DNA of 39,756 nucleotides from an uncultured bacterium (lineage in GTDB: Bacteria > Verrucomicrobiota > Kiritimatiellia > RFP12 > UBA1067). The notes beneath the pieces are model-generated. The model saw only the letters and a list, made by a program, of their open reading frames with translations, did no database searches and was not told the DNA's origin. The position numbers and the translations under genes are program-made. This document shows, piece after piece, positions 7,268-15,738 of this stretch. The stretch is taken from assembly GCA_902780865.1 (NCBI GenBank), contig CACZHC010000007.1, forward strand, positions 1 through 39,756. Reading direction: 5' to 3'. How positions within the stretch are numbered: position 1 is the first letter of the stretch; the number at the start of each line of letters is the position of its first letter.

Positions 7268-9181
7268 TTAATTTTCGGACTTGTCGGCTGCCTCCTCGAA
7301 CACGGCCGCAGCGGCCCTCAGCGCTTCCTCTTCCTCTTTCCAGCGCTTGATATCCGCTTCCAGGACATGCAAAGCGCTCTCGCGTTCGATATGCCGCACG
7401 TTCTTGGCGTGGTCAAGCTCGGCTTTGCGACGTTCAAGCGCATCCTCCCACTTTTCATGGCGGCGCTCGTTGGAGTGCTTGCGCTCAAGATCTCGCCTCT
7501 TGCGGTATTCGTCGATCACTTCCGCGTTGTCCTCGAGCTCCTCGCCCAGGGTGACGTCTCTCTGGCGCGCCGCCTGCTGGCGCGCGAGCATCTCGACGTC
7601 GAGGTCGATCACGTGAGGCGTGAGTATGAAAAGCCGCTGCACGGTCTCCTTGCGCGTGGAAGCGCCGCCAAAAATCCAGCCGATCCACGGAATGTCGCGG
7701 AGGTACGGGATTCCCCACCCGGCGGACTCCTCGATGTCGCGCAAATAACCGGCAAGGACGATCGACTCGTCCTCGAAGACGGCCGTCTGGGTCTGGAGCG
7801 TCGACGAGCGGGTCATCGGCATCGCGTCGACAGATATCGACTCGAAACCGCCATCGCCGAGTTCAAGCGAGAGCCAGACCTGGTTCGGGATGTTCGTCGA
7901 GGGAGAGGGCAGTATGCGCGGCTTGATCTGAAGCCGAGTGCCCGCAGAGACGGACTCAAGGGCCGCGACCTCGGTGCCTACGACCTTGGCGTGGTAGCTC
8001 TGGGTGTCGGTCATCTCCGCAGCGAGGTTGTTGACGGTGAGAAGCGAAGTGCGGGAAATGGAACGCGCCTTGCCCTTCTCGCGAAGCGCAGTGAGCGAGA
8101 CGGCAAGCGCATACGCCGAATGGACATGCGTAAGGGCGCCAGCAAGCCCCTTCCCGGCGATTGCGGCGGGAGAGAAGAGGTTTGCCGCGTTCTGCCCGGC
8201 GCCCATGTCGGAGTGGCCGTGGTTGCCCGACGCGGCAAGCGACAGCTGCCAGTCGAGCGCGTCCTTTCTGGAAAGCTCTACAGTCGTGATGCCAATCTCG
8301 ACAAGCCGCTGCGGGACGTCAAGCTGCTTTATGAGGTTCTCGTACATCGGCATCCTCGAGACGACGTCTCGCACTATTACGGCGTTCAGGCGGTTCTCCG
8401 GGCGAATGATAGGATGATACGCCGCCATCTGCGCCGCCTCGAAATGCGAAACCTCGTTGGTAATGGAAGTATCGCGGGTGTTGACGCCGGAGGTGGTCGT
8501 CATTATTTCCTGGAGAATCTGCGCCACGCCTCGCATCTGCAGCGTAGACTCGGGACTGCTCGCCTTGAAAGAGACATTGTCTGCCCAAGTGTGGACAAGC
8601 GGGAAGATTCGCGCCTCGATCTCGTTGAACGTGCGCTTCTCGCGGAGGCTGTCGGCTCTCGCTATCATCTCGGCGACGAGCGACACGTAGCGCGGAGGGC
8701 CTGAGACCATGACGAGTTCGTCGTTGGAGGTGGTCTTGAGCGGGAACCGCCGATCCTCGACACCAAGTTCCGCGAGCATAGCGCGCACCTCGCCGGCTTT
8801 CATGTACTTCAGGTCGACGAGCATCGTCGCTATCTCTCCCGCCCCGCAGATATATAGTGCAGCGCCGTCGTAGTACCACATCAGGTTGTGGGTGGTTGCG
8901 ATCCTGTCGAGGAAATCGCCGGGCGGAACATCCTTGAAATCGCCCGAAAAACGGCCTACGACGGACGGAGACATGACGACGGAAAGGCCCTCGGCGACTG
9001 CAAAGGTCTCAAGGGCGACACGGAGGTCCATGTCGCGCGCGACAAGCGTGTAGGAAGGCAGCTTCCAGGGGATTGAAGGCGCGGCGTCCTTCTCTGCCGA
9101 AGCAACCGGCCCGTCCGCCACCGCGACGAAGGCCGCGGCGCAGCACAGGAAAGCCATCAGAATTCGTTTCGCAAAATCCAT
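7268..9181 (-). CDS. sctC: T3SS outer-membrane secretin SctC with coiled-coil C-terminal extension
   Basis: Outer-membrane secretin ring (YscC/InvG family), 637 residues. A signal peptide ('RILMAFLCCAAAFVAVA') is followed by N0 ('VALETFAVAEGLSVVMSPSV'), N1 and N3 periplasmic domains. The secretin domain contains 'RLVEIGITTVELSRKDALDW' and the closing beta region 'DESIVLAGYLRDIEESAGWG', then 'IPWIGWIFG' and 'RLFILTPHVID' at about residue 526. The remaining ~111 residues are a highly charged, predicted coiled coil (many E/R/K, e.g. 'EYRKRRDLERKHSNERRHEK') where most T3SS secretins have a short pilotin-binding tail. ATG 9181 has AGAGGAAC upstream. It lies between the yscB-like and AIM24-like genes. 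Confidence 0.95.
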   Translation of the reverse strand: MDFAKRILMAFLCCAAAFVAVADGPVASAEKDAAPSIPWKLPSYTLVARDMDLRVALETFAVAEGLSVVMSPSVVGRFSGDFKDVPPGDFLDRIATTHNLMWYYDGAALYICGAGEIATMLVDLKYMKAGEVRAMLAELGVEDRRFPLKTTSNDELVMVSGPPRYVSLVAEMIARADSLREKRTFNEIEARIFPLVHTWADNVSFKASSPESTLQMRGVAQILQEIMTTTSGVNTRDTSITNEVSHFEAAQMAAYHPIIRPENRLNAVIVRDVVSRMPMYENLIKQLDVPQRLVEIGITTVELSRKDALDWQLSLAASGNHGHSDMGAGQNAANLFSPAAIAGKGLAGALTHVHSAYALAVSLTALREKGKARSISRTSLLTVNNLAAEMTDTQSYHAKVVGTEVAALESVSAGTRLQIKPRILPSPSTNIPNQVWLSLELGDGGFESISVDAMPMTRSSTLQTQTAVFEDESIVLAGYLRDIEESAGWGIPYLRDIPWIGWIFGGASTRKETVQRLFILTPHVIDLDVEMLARQQAARQRDVTLGEELEDNAEVIDEYRKRRDLERKHSNERRHEKWEDALERRKAELDHAKNVRHIERESALHVLEADIKRWKEEEEALRAAAAVFEEAADKSEN

Positions 9182-9194
9182 CTCGTTCCTCTCC

Positions 9195-9605
9195 TCACGG
9201 TCTTATCACCATGGCGTCGTCAGGGGCGGTCGAGGCGGTCGCTCCGCCTCTAAGCGCATCGACCCTCTCCCGCCACCAGTCGCATGAATCAACAAATGTT
9301 TCAAAAAACCGGACCATCTCCCTCTCGCTGGAACTTGCAGGCGCATCCTGCCAAAGAAAGGCCGAAGACTTGTCGCATGTCAGCACTGCGTCTTCCCTCA
9401 GAATCCTTCCGGCAGCATACGAGCAAAGCGTCGGGACAATTGACAAATCGTCGGAAAGCGAATACGAAAGGACTATGCGACCGCTCGCCTCCTTGGCGAC
9501 GATCTCCATCCCGTCCACGCGCATCGTGAACGAAGACGAACCCTCAGAAACCCTGTCGGGATATCCGACGGATTTCAGGAAGTGCTCAAGTCTAGTCCTT
9601 GTCAT
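9195..9605 (-). CDS. YscB-like class I T3SS chaperone
   Basis: A 136-residue protein with class I chaperone architecture: helix 'RLEHFLKSVGYPDR', strands 'SSFTMRVDGMEIVAKEASG' and 'RIVLSYSLSD', helix 'IVPTLCSYAAGRIL', strand 'AVLTCDKSSAFLWQD', and a final helix 'EREMVRFFETFVDSC'. Yersinia YscB has the same size (137) and sits immediately upstream of yscC, as here. It pairs with SycN to chaperone YopN. With the SycN-like gene six genes downstream, the pair is complete. It is the first gene of the core operon. ATG 9605 has only a weak AAGAAAG site. Confidence 0.7.
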   Translation of the reverse strand: MTRTRLEHFLKSVGYPDRVSEGSSSFTMRVDGMEIVAKEASGRIVLSYSLSDDLSIVPTLCSYAAGRILREDAVLTCDKSSAFLWQDAPASSSEREMVRFFETFVDSCDWWRERVDALRGGATASTAPDDAMVIRP

Positions 9606-9655
9606 CGTGCACTTTCTTCGATAGACTTCTCCTCAATCTTTTCTAATCCGTTAAT

Positions 9656-9684
9656 ATTGTATCATTTCTCACCACATCCGTCTA
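9656..9684 (-). promoter_or_regulatory. Probable promoter of the core T3SS operon
   Basis: In the 119-base gap upstream of the yscB-like gene the minus strand has TAGACG (9684-9679), 17 bases, then TACAAT (9661-9656), about 50 bases before the ATG. It is a reasonable but not strong sigma-70-type match. The 30-bp element found upstream of secreted-protein genes is absent here. The rest of the gap (9606-9724) holds no gene and no clear terminator. Confidence 0.4.
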
Positions 9685-9724
9685 TGTCAAAACCTACCAA
9701 AACGACGTTGGCCGAATCCGCGTT

Positions 9725-11974
9725 TCAGATCTCCTCCTGATGGAAGTCGTCGATCGTGAACTCAGGCATTCCGTTGCCGAGTTCGGCGTCGGACGCGTTC
9801 TTGATCGTCATCGTCGCGGTGAACTTCACCTTCCCGACGAGCGGCGAGGCGTCCGCGCTGATGTCGCCCAGTGAGTAGTTGACGCCTTTGCTCGTGAACA
9901 GTTGCGTCATCTTGTTCTGGACGATGTGGTTGAGGGTGATCTTGACGTCGCCGTTGTCGGCGATCTCGATGTTGTAGTGATCCTCCGGGGGACGGTCGGC
10001 CGCAATCACGAGGGAGCCCTTCGCGCATGCATCCTGGCGGGGGATGCCCTTCAGCTGGACATTACCGCCATTGTCGAGCAGGCTGTCGATCGCACCGCCG
10101 AGGCCGAGGGCCATTCCGCACGAGAACGAGACCATCTGGCGCATCTTCTTGTGGTTCGCGTCGAACTTCGTCTCGAGGAACTCCGCGAAGCCTTTTCGCG
10201 CCGGGTTGTTGGCGTGGTTAAACGGGAAGGTCTTTCCGAGATTCGCACAGGGGATGTTCTGCCCATTGAACTTGACCCTGCCCATATTGTATTCGCGTAT
10301 CGTCTGCGGCATAATTCCCGAAGAGAGGCTTGTTAGGGCGCCGTCGTCCGTCTGCTTTAGCGGCTTTTTGAGGTCCTCGAGCATCCGATCCTTTATGGCG
10401 TTTTTCAGCTTCCCTATGGCGTCGTCGTCATCGAGCTTGAAGCCGGGGTCGAAGGTCGAGAGCACCTCGGGGTTCTCCTTGAAGTAATTGACAATCAGGT
10501 CGGGACGCGAGAATTCATTGGCAGCGGCGTCCTCATTGATGAGATACTCGGCGAAGAACACCGTCTCGAACTTGTCGATCAGGCGGGCGAGCGCCGACTC
10601 CGCCTTAGGCCCGCCGCCCATAACCTTCGTGAAGAGCTGCTTGAGGTCGGCCTTTTGCGTGTCGTTGAATCGGAGACCTTCATCGCCTTTCTTCTTGATG
10701 CGGTCGCAAAGCGCCTTGAGGTTGTTCATGACTTCGAAGGGTTTGTCCTTGAGGGCCATCTCGAGATTGTCGGTAATGCCTTGAGGGATGGAGAAGGCCG
10801 TCCTCGTGTTGAGCCGTCCCGAAATCACGGCATTTTCGAGCATGTCGCGCGCCGCAGGGTACATATCGACGCCGACTGCCGTCTTGTAGGTCTTCGCCAG
10901 TTTGTCGTATCCTGCACGGAGATCCGCGACGAGGTCTGTGAGATGCTGCCTGAGATTCCCCATCGCAGGGTTCTGCGCGGCCTCGTTCGTGATGTCCTTG
11001 CAGAAACTATTCACGAGTTTCTCTACTCTGGTGACGCCGTCGTTGCAGAAGAGCTTCTTGTATATCTCGCTGCGGTTCGTAAGCGTGCAGGACTCGAGAT
11101 CCTTGGCCAGCCCCTCGAACTCCTTCGAAAGATTGTTGAGCTCTCCGCGCACTTTGTCAAGGGCTCCGCCATTCGTCCCCAGCGGGTCCGCGGCCTCGAG
11201 GAGCAGCTCGGCGTCGTGCAGGAAACCGGCAAACTTGTCCTTGAGGTTCGTGGCTATGACCGCGAGCCTGTCCGTCGAGCTTGCGCCGGCGTACTGTTTG
11301 GCGACCTCCAAGTTGCGCGCGTCGTCCGCCGCGCCTTGCCGGTGGAAATCGTAGCCCTCGTTGAACGAATCGATGTCCTTCATGTAGAGCGGGCCTGCTT
11401 TCATCATCCGGTTGGCTGCGCTGCCCTGCGTGATAACCTGCGCAAGAGCCTCCTTGATGGATATGTGCTCCCTTTGGGCGAGGAGATTGGCGGCCGTGTT
11501 GAGTCTGCCGAAGTCCTTTCGCGAATAGCCCGCCTCGTTGGCCTTGGTCGCCAGTTCGCCCTTCGGGTCATTCGTCTTGTCGAAGCCGTCGACGCGGCCG
11601 AGGTTGTCGATCGCCTTCTTCACCGCGAGGATGCGGCGCGCGGTGAGGGGCTTGCCGCATCCGTAGTCCTTCATCAGCATCGCGTCCTTGACGCTGTCCG
11701 GGATGTTCTTCTCCCCGCCGAACATGTCGATGATCGTCTTCTTGAAAAGTTCGCGCACTTCGTTGTTGGCGGCCTTGGCGTCATCCTTGCGGAACCACAC
11801 ATTGCCGACCCAGTCGCCCTTGGGGGCTACATTGATGTTGCGCTCCTCGAGCGGCGTTCCGCCTCCAACGGCGATGTCGCCTTTCGTGGCGATGGCGGTC
11901 TTCTTGCCGGCGTCAAACCGCTCCTGGGCGAAGTTCACAAACCTGCTGAACTGCTCGTTTACCGCGTTTATCAT
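9725..11974 (-). CDS. Large predicted T3SS effector, paralog of the 36956-39232 gene
   Basis: A 749-residue protein with no signal peptide or membrane segment, mostly helical, with a beta-rich last ~130 residues. I do not recognise a family. It aligns along nearly its whole length with the 758-residue product at 36956-39232. Both begin 'MINAVNEQFSRFV', share 'KDYGCGKPLTARRI', 'ITxGSAANR' and 'LYMKD', and end with 'MTIKNASD', 'ELGN' and 'PEF-IDD'. Being next to T3SS chaperones and translocators suggests a secreted substrate. It is co-transcribed with the 453-residue protein just upstream (11-base gap), under the 30-bp element at 13389. Secretion is an inference; no catalytic motif was seen. 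Confidence 0.7.
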   Translation of the reverse strand: MINAVNEQFSRFVNFAQERFDAGKKTAIATKGDIAVGGGTPLEERNINVAPKGDWVGNVWFRKDDAKAANNEVRELFKKTIIDMFGGEKNIPDSVKDAMLMKDYGCGKPLTARRILAVKKAIDNLGRVDGFDKTNDPKGELATKANEAGYSRKDFGRLNTAANLLAQREHISIKEALAQVITQGSAANRMMKAGPLYMKDIDSFNEGYDFHRQGAADDARNLEVAKQYAGASSTDRLAVIATNLKDKFAGFLHDAELLLEAADPLGTNGGALDKVRGELNNLSKEFEGLAKDLESCTLTNRSEIYKKLFCNDGVTRVEKLVNSFCKDITNEAAQNPAMGNLRQHLTDLVADLRAGYDKLAKTYKTAVGVDMYPAARDMLENAVISGRLNTRTAFSIPQGITDNLEMALKDKPFEVMNNLKALCDRIKKKGDEGLRFNDTQKADLKQLFTKVMGGGPKAESALARLIDKFETVFFAEYLINEDAAANEFSRPDLIVNYFKENPEVLSTFDPGFKLDDDDAIGKLKNAIKDRMLEDLKKPLKQTDDGALTSLSSGIMPQTIREYNMGRVKFNGQNIPCANLGKTFPFNHANNPARKGFAEFLETKFDANHKKMRQMVSFSCGMALGLGGAIDSLLDNGGNVQLKGIPRQDACAKGSLVIAADRPPEDHYNIEIADNGDVKITLNHIVQNKMTQLFTSKGVNYSLGDISADASPLVGKVKFTATMTIKNASDAELGNGMPEFTIDDFHQEEI

Positions 11975-11985
11975 GGCATCCTTCC

Positions 11986-13347
11986 TTAGTTTCCATTGAG
12001 AATGGCGTTAATGTTCAAGTTCTCTCCGAGGTCGTCGATCTGGTTCTTGAGTTTCGCGTCGTCGACGTTCTTCAGGGGATCGGCGTTCCTCCCAGCATGG
12101 GCGGATTTCTTGGGATCGGCTGGCTTCTTGAAGAGGACGTCGGAGATATCGTCGAGAAGCTTCTTCGCGTCAATCACCTTGTTGCCGTAGCAGACTTCGC
12201 GCACATCGTTCACGAGCTTGACGTTCCTGTCGTCGAACCCCCTCGCCTCGGTCAGCGCCATTGAAAGCTTTGTCACGATGGGATCCATATTCTTGTCGCG
12301 CCACTTCAGCTTTGCATGGTTCAGGCGGTCTTCCTCCGTCAACTTAAGCCCGTTGCGCGGTTTCAAGTTTGCTGCGACCTCGCTTACTTCGGCGTTGTAG
12401 GCGTCCTGGTCATTGACCAATTCGAAAAGCAAACTCAAGTCTTCGAGCAATTTCTTGTTGCGCTCCTTGACGTCCTTCGCGCCGACTTTCCGCTCGTTGC
12501 CGGTTTCCTCGATTTTTTCGGGCAGCCCCGCGACCTTTCTCATCAGGGCGTGCAGTTCGCTTTTGGTGAGCCCGGTGTCAATGTTAAAGACTCTTCCGCC
12601 GCCGAGCCCGATGTCGGCGCTTATCTTGTCGTTGTATTCGAGCTTCAGCTTGATGAAAGCGTCCTCCAGCTCGATCGACCTGTTGCCGCGTGTAAGCAAG
12701 GTGGGCTTGCTCTGCATGGCAAGGCAGAATTCCAACGCAATCCCCTTCGTTTCCTCACTGACGGTGCCGCCGTTCTTGGGGTACTCGAGGATGTCCATCA
12801 GCCTGTTTACCGACCAGTCTGCGCCAGTCTTTATCTTGTCAAGGGTCCTGGCGTTGATTCTGCCGCGCGTCGTCTCGCGGTCTTCCATTGTCTTTTTGCT
12901 GACGCCGTGGTAGATGTCGGCGCTGGTCTTCAGCAGCTTTGCCGCTTCCGTACCCTTCGCCGCGGACATCCTTTTCGCGTTGATCTCGCCGGCGTACATG
13001 TCTATGATTTCGCGCACTTCGGCCGCCGAAAGGGGCTTTATGTTCCCGAACTTCAGCAACTCGAGCTTGCTGCCGAAGATGCCGAGACTGCGCTTGACGT
13101 AGTCGATCTTGTCCTGTGCAAGGCCCTCGTTGCTGAGCGCATTGCAAAACGCCTGCTTGATCGCCAGCGACTCCTCGGGGCTGATCTTCGTGCTGTTGAA
13201 GATTGTCCACGTCTTGTGGTTGTTCGTGCGATAGACGCTCTTGCCGTCCTCGCTGAGCTTCAGCTGGCCGATGTTGTACTTGCCATCCGCTACCTCGTTG
13301 AACTTGTCCAGCGAGATGTTCAGACCGTCGAGATGTACGATTGGCAT
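11986..13347 (-). CDS. Predicted T3SS effector or substrate (453 aa), distantly like its neighbour
   Basis: Unrecognised, soluble, helix-rich protein. ATG 13347 has a strong GGAGGA site; the open frame upstream covers the promoter and is not used. A stretch near residue 105 ('IKPLSAAEVREIIDMYAGE') echoes 'KPLTARRILAVKKAIDNLG' in the two larger paralogs, so it may share their N-terminal module. The C-terminus is Asp/Lys/Asn-rich. It is the first gene behind the 30-bp element at 13389-13418 and follows a CesT-type chaperone gene, a common arrangement for an effector and its chaperone. The role as a secreted protein is inferred from context only. Confidence 0.6.
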   Translation of the reverse strand: MPIVHLDGLNISLDKFNEVADGKYNIGQLKLSEDGKSVYRTNNHKTWTIFNSTKISPEESLAIKQAFCNALSNEGLAQDKIDYVKRSLGIFGSKLELLKFGNIKPLSAAEVREIIDMYAGEINAKRMSAAKGTEAAKLLKTSADIYHGVSKKTMEDRETTRGRINARTLDKIKTGADWSVNRLMDILEYPKNGGTVSEETKGIALEFCLAMQSKPTLLTRGNRSIELEDAFIKLKLEYNDKISADIGLGGGRVFNIDTGLTKSELHALMRKVAGLPEKIEETGNERKVGAKDVKERNKKLLEDLSLLFELVNDQDAYNAEVSEVAANLKPRNGLKLTEEDRLNHAKLKWRDKNMDPIVTKLSMALTEARGFDDRNVKLVNDVREVCYGNKVIDAKKLLDDISDVLFKKPADPKKSAHAGRNADPLKNVDDAKLKNQIDDLGENLNINAILNGN

Positions 13348-13388
13348 GTCAGGTCCTCCTTTTCTTTTTCTGCACCTTCCCGGCAACC

Positions 13389-13418
13389 TGAATACACGCG
13401 AAACCTGGAAAGGTTACA
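13389..13418 (-). promoter_or_regulatory. 30-bp conserved T3SS promoter element, copy D
   Basis: Minus-strand TGTAACC (13418-13412), 15 bases, TGTATTCA (13396-13389), 42 bases before ATG 13347. It is one of four copies with an identical 15-base spacer; here the second box has one change (TTCA for TACA). The first box overlaps the TAA stop of the CesT-type chaperone gene. Confidence 0.75.
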
Positions 13419-13866
13419 CTTGAATTGCGCCAAAATCGCCAGGAGAATCCCCTGCTTCGTTCGACGGACGGAAATCGGCTATCGAGCGGCTCCACACGAG
13501 CGCCGTCTCGATGAAGGAAACGAGCTTCCCCTCGGCGTCGTTTGCGAGCTCGTCGGGCGACTCGTATTTCTGGAGCCGGAATCGCCCGGACGTCTGGTCC
13601 AGCGCGAGAGTCGCGCCTGCCGTCCCGGAAAAGAGGTTGTTGGCCTCGAGCATCGTGCGGAAGAGCTTTTCGCAGCCCTCGGGGGGCGGCTCGCCGAGGT
13701 CGGCAGACAGGAGCACGAGCTTTCGCTCGCTCACGCTCTGGAGGAGAACCTGCACTTTCGTGCTGCCGTCCTCGCTTGCCACCTCGAACACCGTCGTGTC
13801 CTGCACGACGCTCAGCTCAAGCTTGAAGGCGCGCTCGAGCACCGCCACAATATCTTCGAAAACCAT
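13414..13866 (-). CDS. CesT/Tir-type class I T3SS chaperone
   Basis: A 150-residue protein with the CesT family pattern: N-terminal helix 'DIVAVLERAFKLELSVV', strands 'TVFEVASEDGSTKVQVLL' and 'RKLVLLSADLGEPP', the family-typical 'LFRTMLEANNLFSGTAGATL' followed by 'ALDQTSGRFRLQKYES', and C-terminal helix 'AEGKLVSFIETALVWSRSI'. Such chaperones bind the N-terminal region of effectors in the cytoplasm and deliver them to the export machinery. It starts 4 bases after the neighbouring filament-like gene and ends on the promoter element of the 453-residue predicted effector, its likely client. Confidence 0.87.
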   Translation of the reverse strand: MVFEDIVAVLERAFKLELSVVQDTTVFEVASEDGSTKVQVLLQSVSERKLVLLSADLGEPPPEGCEKLFRTMLEANNLFSGTAGATLALDQTSGRFRLQKYESPDELANDAEGKLVSFIETALVWSRSIADFRPSNEAGDSPGDFGAIQV

Positions 13867-13870
13867 GCCC

Positions 13871-14446
13871 TTACGTGTTGTTCACGATGCCGGTCATAGT
13901 CGTATTGAGGCTCTTGAGGATGTTCGAGATCATGTCGTAGCTCTGGTCGCGCTTGTTCGTGAGCGACTGGAGCTCGATCATCTTCTGCTGCGAGAACGAG
14001 TTCTTCTCGTCCATCTTCGACTCAATCAGCGTGATGAGGTCCGTGTTCGAGGCGTCGGCGAACCCGGTCGGAACATCGGACGAACTGAATCCCATCACAT
14101 TCACAAGAAAATCGTAAAAGGTGTAGTCCCGGCCGTCGTAAGTGACATGGCTCGTGTTGATGTTGTCCATGTTGGCCCCGCCGTCGAGAATGTCGTTCTC
14201 GATCTCCGTCAACGCCGCCAGCTGGGCGGAGGTGGCGCTCATCTCCTCCATGAGGGCGATGATGTCCGTCTCGAGCTTCGACGCGCGGTTGAGGCAGATC
14301 GCCATCACGAGCTGTCCGATGGAGAGCTGGCGAAGCGATCCGTCCGCGTTCTCCACGCCCTCCACGGTGTACGTGCGCGCTGTGAGGAACTCGCCCGACT
14401 CCGGACTGACCATCGAGAGGTCGAATTCAACTGTTCCTATTGCCAT
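13871..14446 (-). CDS. EspA/SseB-like T3SS filament or tip protein, paralog 1
   Basis: A 191-residue protein, last of four tandem paralogs. It has an amphipathic helix 'LSIGQLVMAICLNRASKLET' followed by a coiled-coil helix 'DIIALMEEMSATSAQLAAL', a variable middle, and a C-terminal helix 'QQKMIELQSLTNKRDQSYDM'. The order of hydrophobic helix, coiled coil and the C-terminal Q...LQ.L...RD signature resembles EspA/SseB, the sheath filament or tip subunits that polymerise beyond the needle. ATG 14446 has GAGGAAAG upstream. The nearest downstream gene is the CesT-type chaperone. Family assignment is by pattern; a different hydrophilic tip protein is possible. Confidence 0.62.
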   Translation of the reverse strand: MAIGTVEFDLSMVSPESGEFLTARTYTVEGVENADGSLRQLSIGQLVMAICLNRASKLETDIIALMEEMSATSAQLAALTEIENDILDGGANMDNINTSHVTYDGRDYTFYDFLVNVMGFSSSDVPTGFADASNTDLITLIESKMDEKNSFSQQKMIELQSLTNKRDQSYDMISNILKSLNTTMTGIVNNT

Positions 14447-14461
14447 TTCTTTCCTCTTTTC

Positions 14462-14494
14462 CTTTGCGTTTCTTTGCGCTCTTTGCGGCTAAGC
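14462..14494. repeat. CTTTGCG short tandem repeat in the spacer
   Basis: The 49-base spacer between two filament-like genes holds three near-copies of (C)TTTGCG with 2-3 base linkers (TTTGCGTTTCTTTGCGCTC, then TTTGCGGC). The same unit occurs as an inverted repeat at 36020-36074. Confidence 0.7.
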
Positions 14495-14495
14495 C

Positions 14496-15002
14496 CTAGA
14501 AATTCGCGGCATCCGCCTCCTGCGAGGCGCCGAGGGTGCGGACGACGTTGGACGAGGTGGAATACGCGACGTCGCGCCTGTTCACGAGCGTCTGCATGTC
14601 GATCATGTCGCGCTGCTGCTGCTGCGTGAGCGCGTCGATCTTCTCCTTCACCGCCTTGACCGCCGCCATGCGCTTGTCGTAGGTGTTGATCGCGTCCGGG
14701 AGCGCCGCGTCACTGATTCCGAGCTCACTCGTTATGTACGCCTTCGCCTGGGCCCAGTCGGCCGATCCGTTCGCTATCTTCTCCATCCACTGCGCGGCGC
14801 CGTCCAGCTTGACCGCGCCCCTCGTGAGTATGTTCATCTTGACGACGCTCTGTCCCTCATAGGCGGAAGCCGCCTGGAGGCAGACGGAAATCGCGAGCTG
14901 GGCGAGCGTCAGGCCCTCCGCCGAGCCGTTCGAGTACAGCGAAATCGCGTCCGCTCCCTGCGGCGCGTAGCGGTTTGTCGCTATCTGTTCAATTCCGATC
15001 AT
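14496..15002 (-). CDS. EspA/SseB-like T3SS filament or tip protein, paralog 2
   Basis: A 168-residue paralog of its neighbours. It has helix 'LTLAQLAISVCLQAASAYEG' followed by 'VKMNILTRGAVKLDGAAQWM', a variable middle, then 'IDALTQQQQRDMIDMQTLVN' and 'RRDVAYSTSS'. The 'L-x-QL-x(4)-CLQAAS' helix aligns with the matching helix of paralog 1. It starts at ATG 15002 with AAGGGT upstream. The predicted role is an extracellular needle extension or tip. It has no signal peptide, as expected for a T3SS substrate. Confidence 0.62.
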   Translation of the reverse strand: MIGIEQIATNRYAPQGADAISLYSNGSAEGLTLAQLAISVCLQAASAYEGQSVVKMNILTRGAVKLDGAAQWMEKIANGSADWAQAKAYITSELGISDAALPDAINTYDKRMAAVKAVKEKIDALTQQQQRDMIDMQTLVNRRDVAYSTSSNVVRTLGASQEADAANF

Positions 15003-15015
15003 GGTATTAATACCC

Positions 15016-15092
15016 TTTCAACTCTCCCGCCTTCAACTCTCCAACCATCAACTCTTCAACTTTTCAACCTTTCAACTCTTCAACTTTTCAAC
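15016..15092. repeat. Heptamer/octamer (N)TTTCAAC array between filament genes
   Basis: About eight imperfect copies of TTTCAAC or TCTTCAAC fill the 98-base spacer between the stop of paralog 3 and the ribosome binding site of paralog 2. No gene is seen in it. Confidence 0.85.
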
Positions 15093-15100
15093 CTTCTTCC

Positions 15101-15679
15101 CTACAGGTTCCTTATGAGGTTGCCTCTCGTGTCGCTCACGGAGGTCATCAGGGTCGAGGCCGTCGAGAACGACTCGTCGCGGCGGTCGACAAGCTGCTGG
15201 AGGCGCGTCATGTCCGTCTGCGCCTTGTTGTTGCGGCCGTCGATCATCGACTTAAGCGCCTGTATCATGCCCTCGACGCTGGATTTGGTCCAGTCGCTGT
15301 TCGCCCAGTCGGATCTCCAGTTAGGGCCCGGATCGGAGCCGCCGCGTTTCACGTACGCCTCGCGCAGCAAATCCCACTGGTCGGACGTTATCCCGGATAC
15401 CGACTTTTTGTCGGAGCCGGCAGCGTCGCTCGCGAAGTCCGCCTGCGTCTTCGTGAAGATGGCCAGGAGCGAACCCAATCTGTCGAGTTCGACGTTCCGC
15501 GTCTTGATGCGGGTCGTGAGCGGCGCAACCTCACCCTCGACCGTCACGGCGCGGTTCGCGCCGATCTCGATCATGAGATCCTGGAAATCGACGGGCTTGC
15601 CGTTGACCTTGTAGTCGCTGAAGCTTACGCCCCATTCCTGACTCAGCGTCACCGGTGTCTGCGGTTGTATCGTCGCCAT
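15101..15679 (-). CDS. EspA/SseB-like T3SS filament or tip protein, paralog 3
   Basis: A 192-residue paralog. The N-terminus is beta-prone ('WGVSFSDYKVNGKPVDFQDL'), followed by a coiled coil 'RIKTRNVELDRLGSLLAIFT', a Trp/Ser/Asp-rich middle, and the shared C-terminal helix 'QTDMTRLQQLVDRRDESFST' then 'ASTLMTSV'. The start at ATG 15679 has a strong GGAGGG site. The N-terminal 'YKVNGKPVDFQDLM' parallels 'YTVNGVAGKDYAAAL' of paralog 4, so these two are the closest pair. It is the predicted second gene of the filament operon. Confidence 0.62.
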   Translation of the reverse strand: MATIQPQTPVTLSQEWGVSFSDYKVNGKPVDFQDLMIEIGANRAVTVEGEVAPLTTRIKTRNVELDRLGSLLAIFTKTQADFASDAAGSDKKSVSGITSDQWDLLREAYVKRGGSDPGPNWRSDWANSDWTKSSVEGMIQALKSMIDGRNNKAQTDMTRLQQLVDRRDESFSTASTLMTSVSDTRGNLIRNL

Positions 15680-15689
15680 GTCACCCTCC

Positions 15690-15738
15690 TTTCAACTTCA
15701 AACTTCAAACTTTAAACTTTAAACTTCAAACTTTAAAC
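15690..15738. repeat. Perfect-period heptamer array, 7 x 7 bp
   Basis: Seven consecutive heptamers of the form TTYMAAC (TTTCAAC, TTCAAAC, TTCAAAC, TTTAAAC, TTTAAAC, TTCAAAC, TTTAAAC) with no linker. The array begins at the ribosome binding site of paralog 3 and ends at the stop codon of paralog 4, so it is the entire spacer. Confidence 0.95.
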
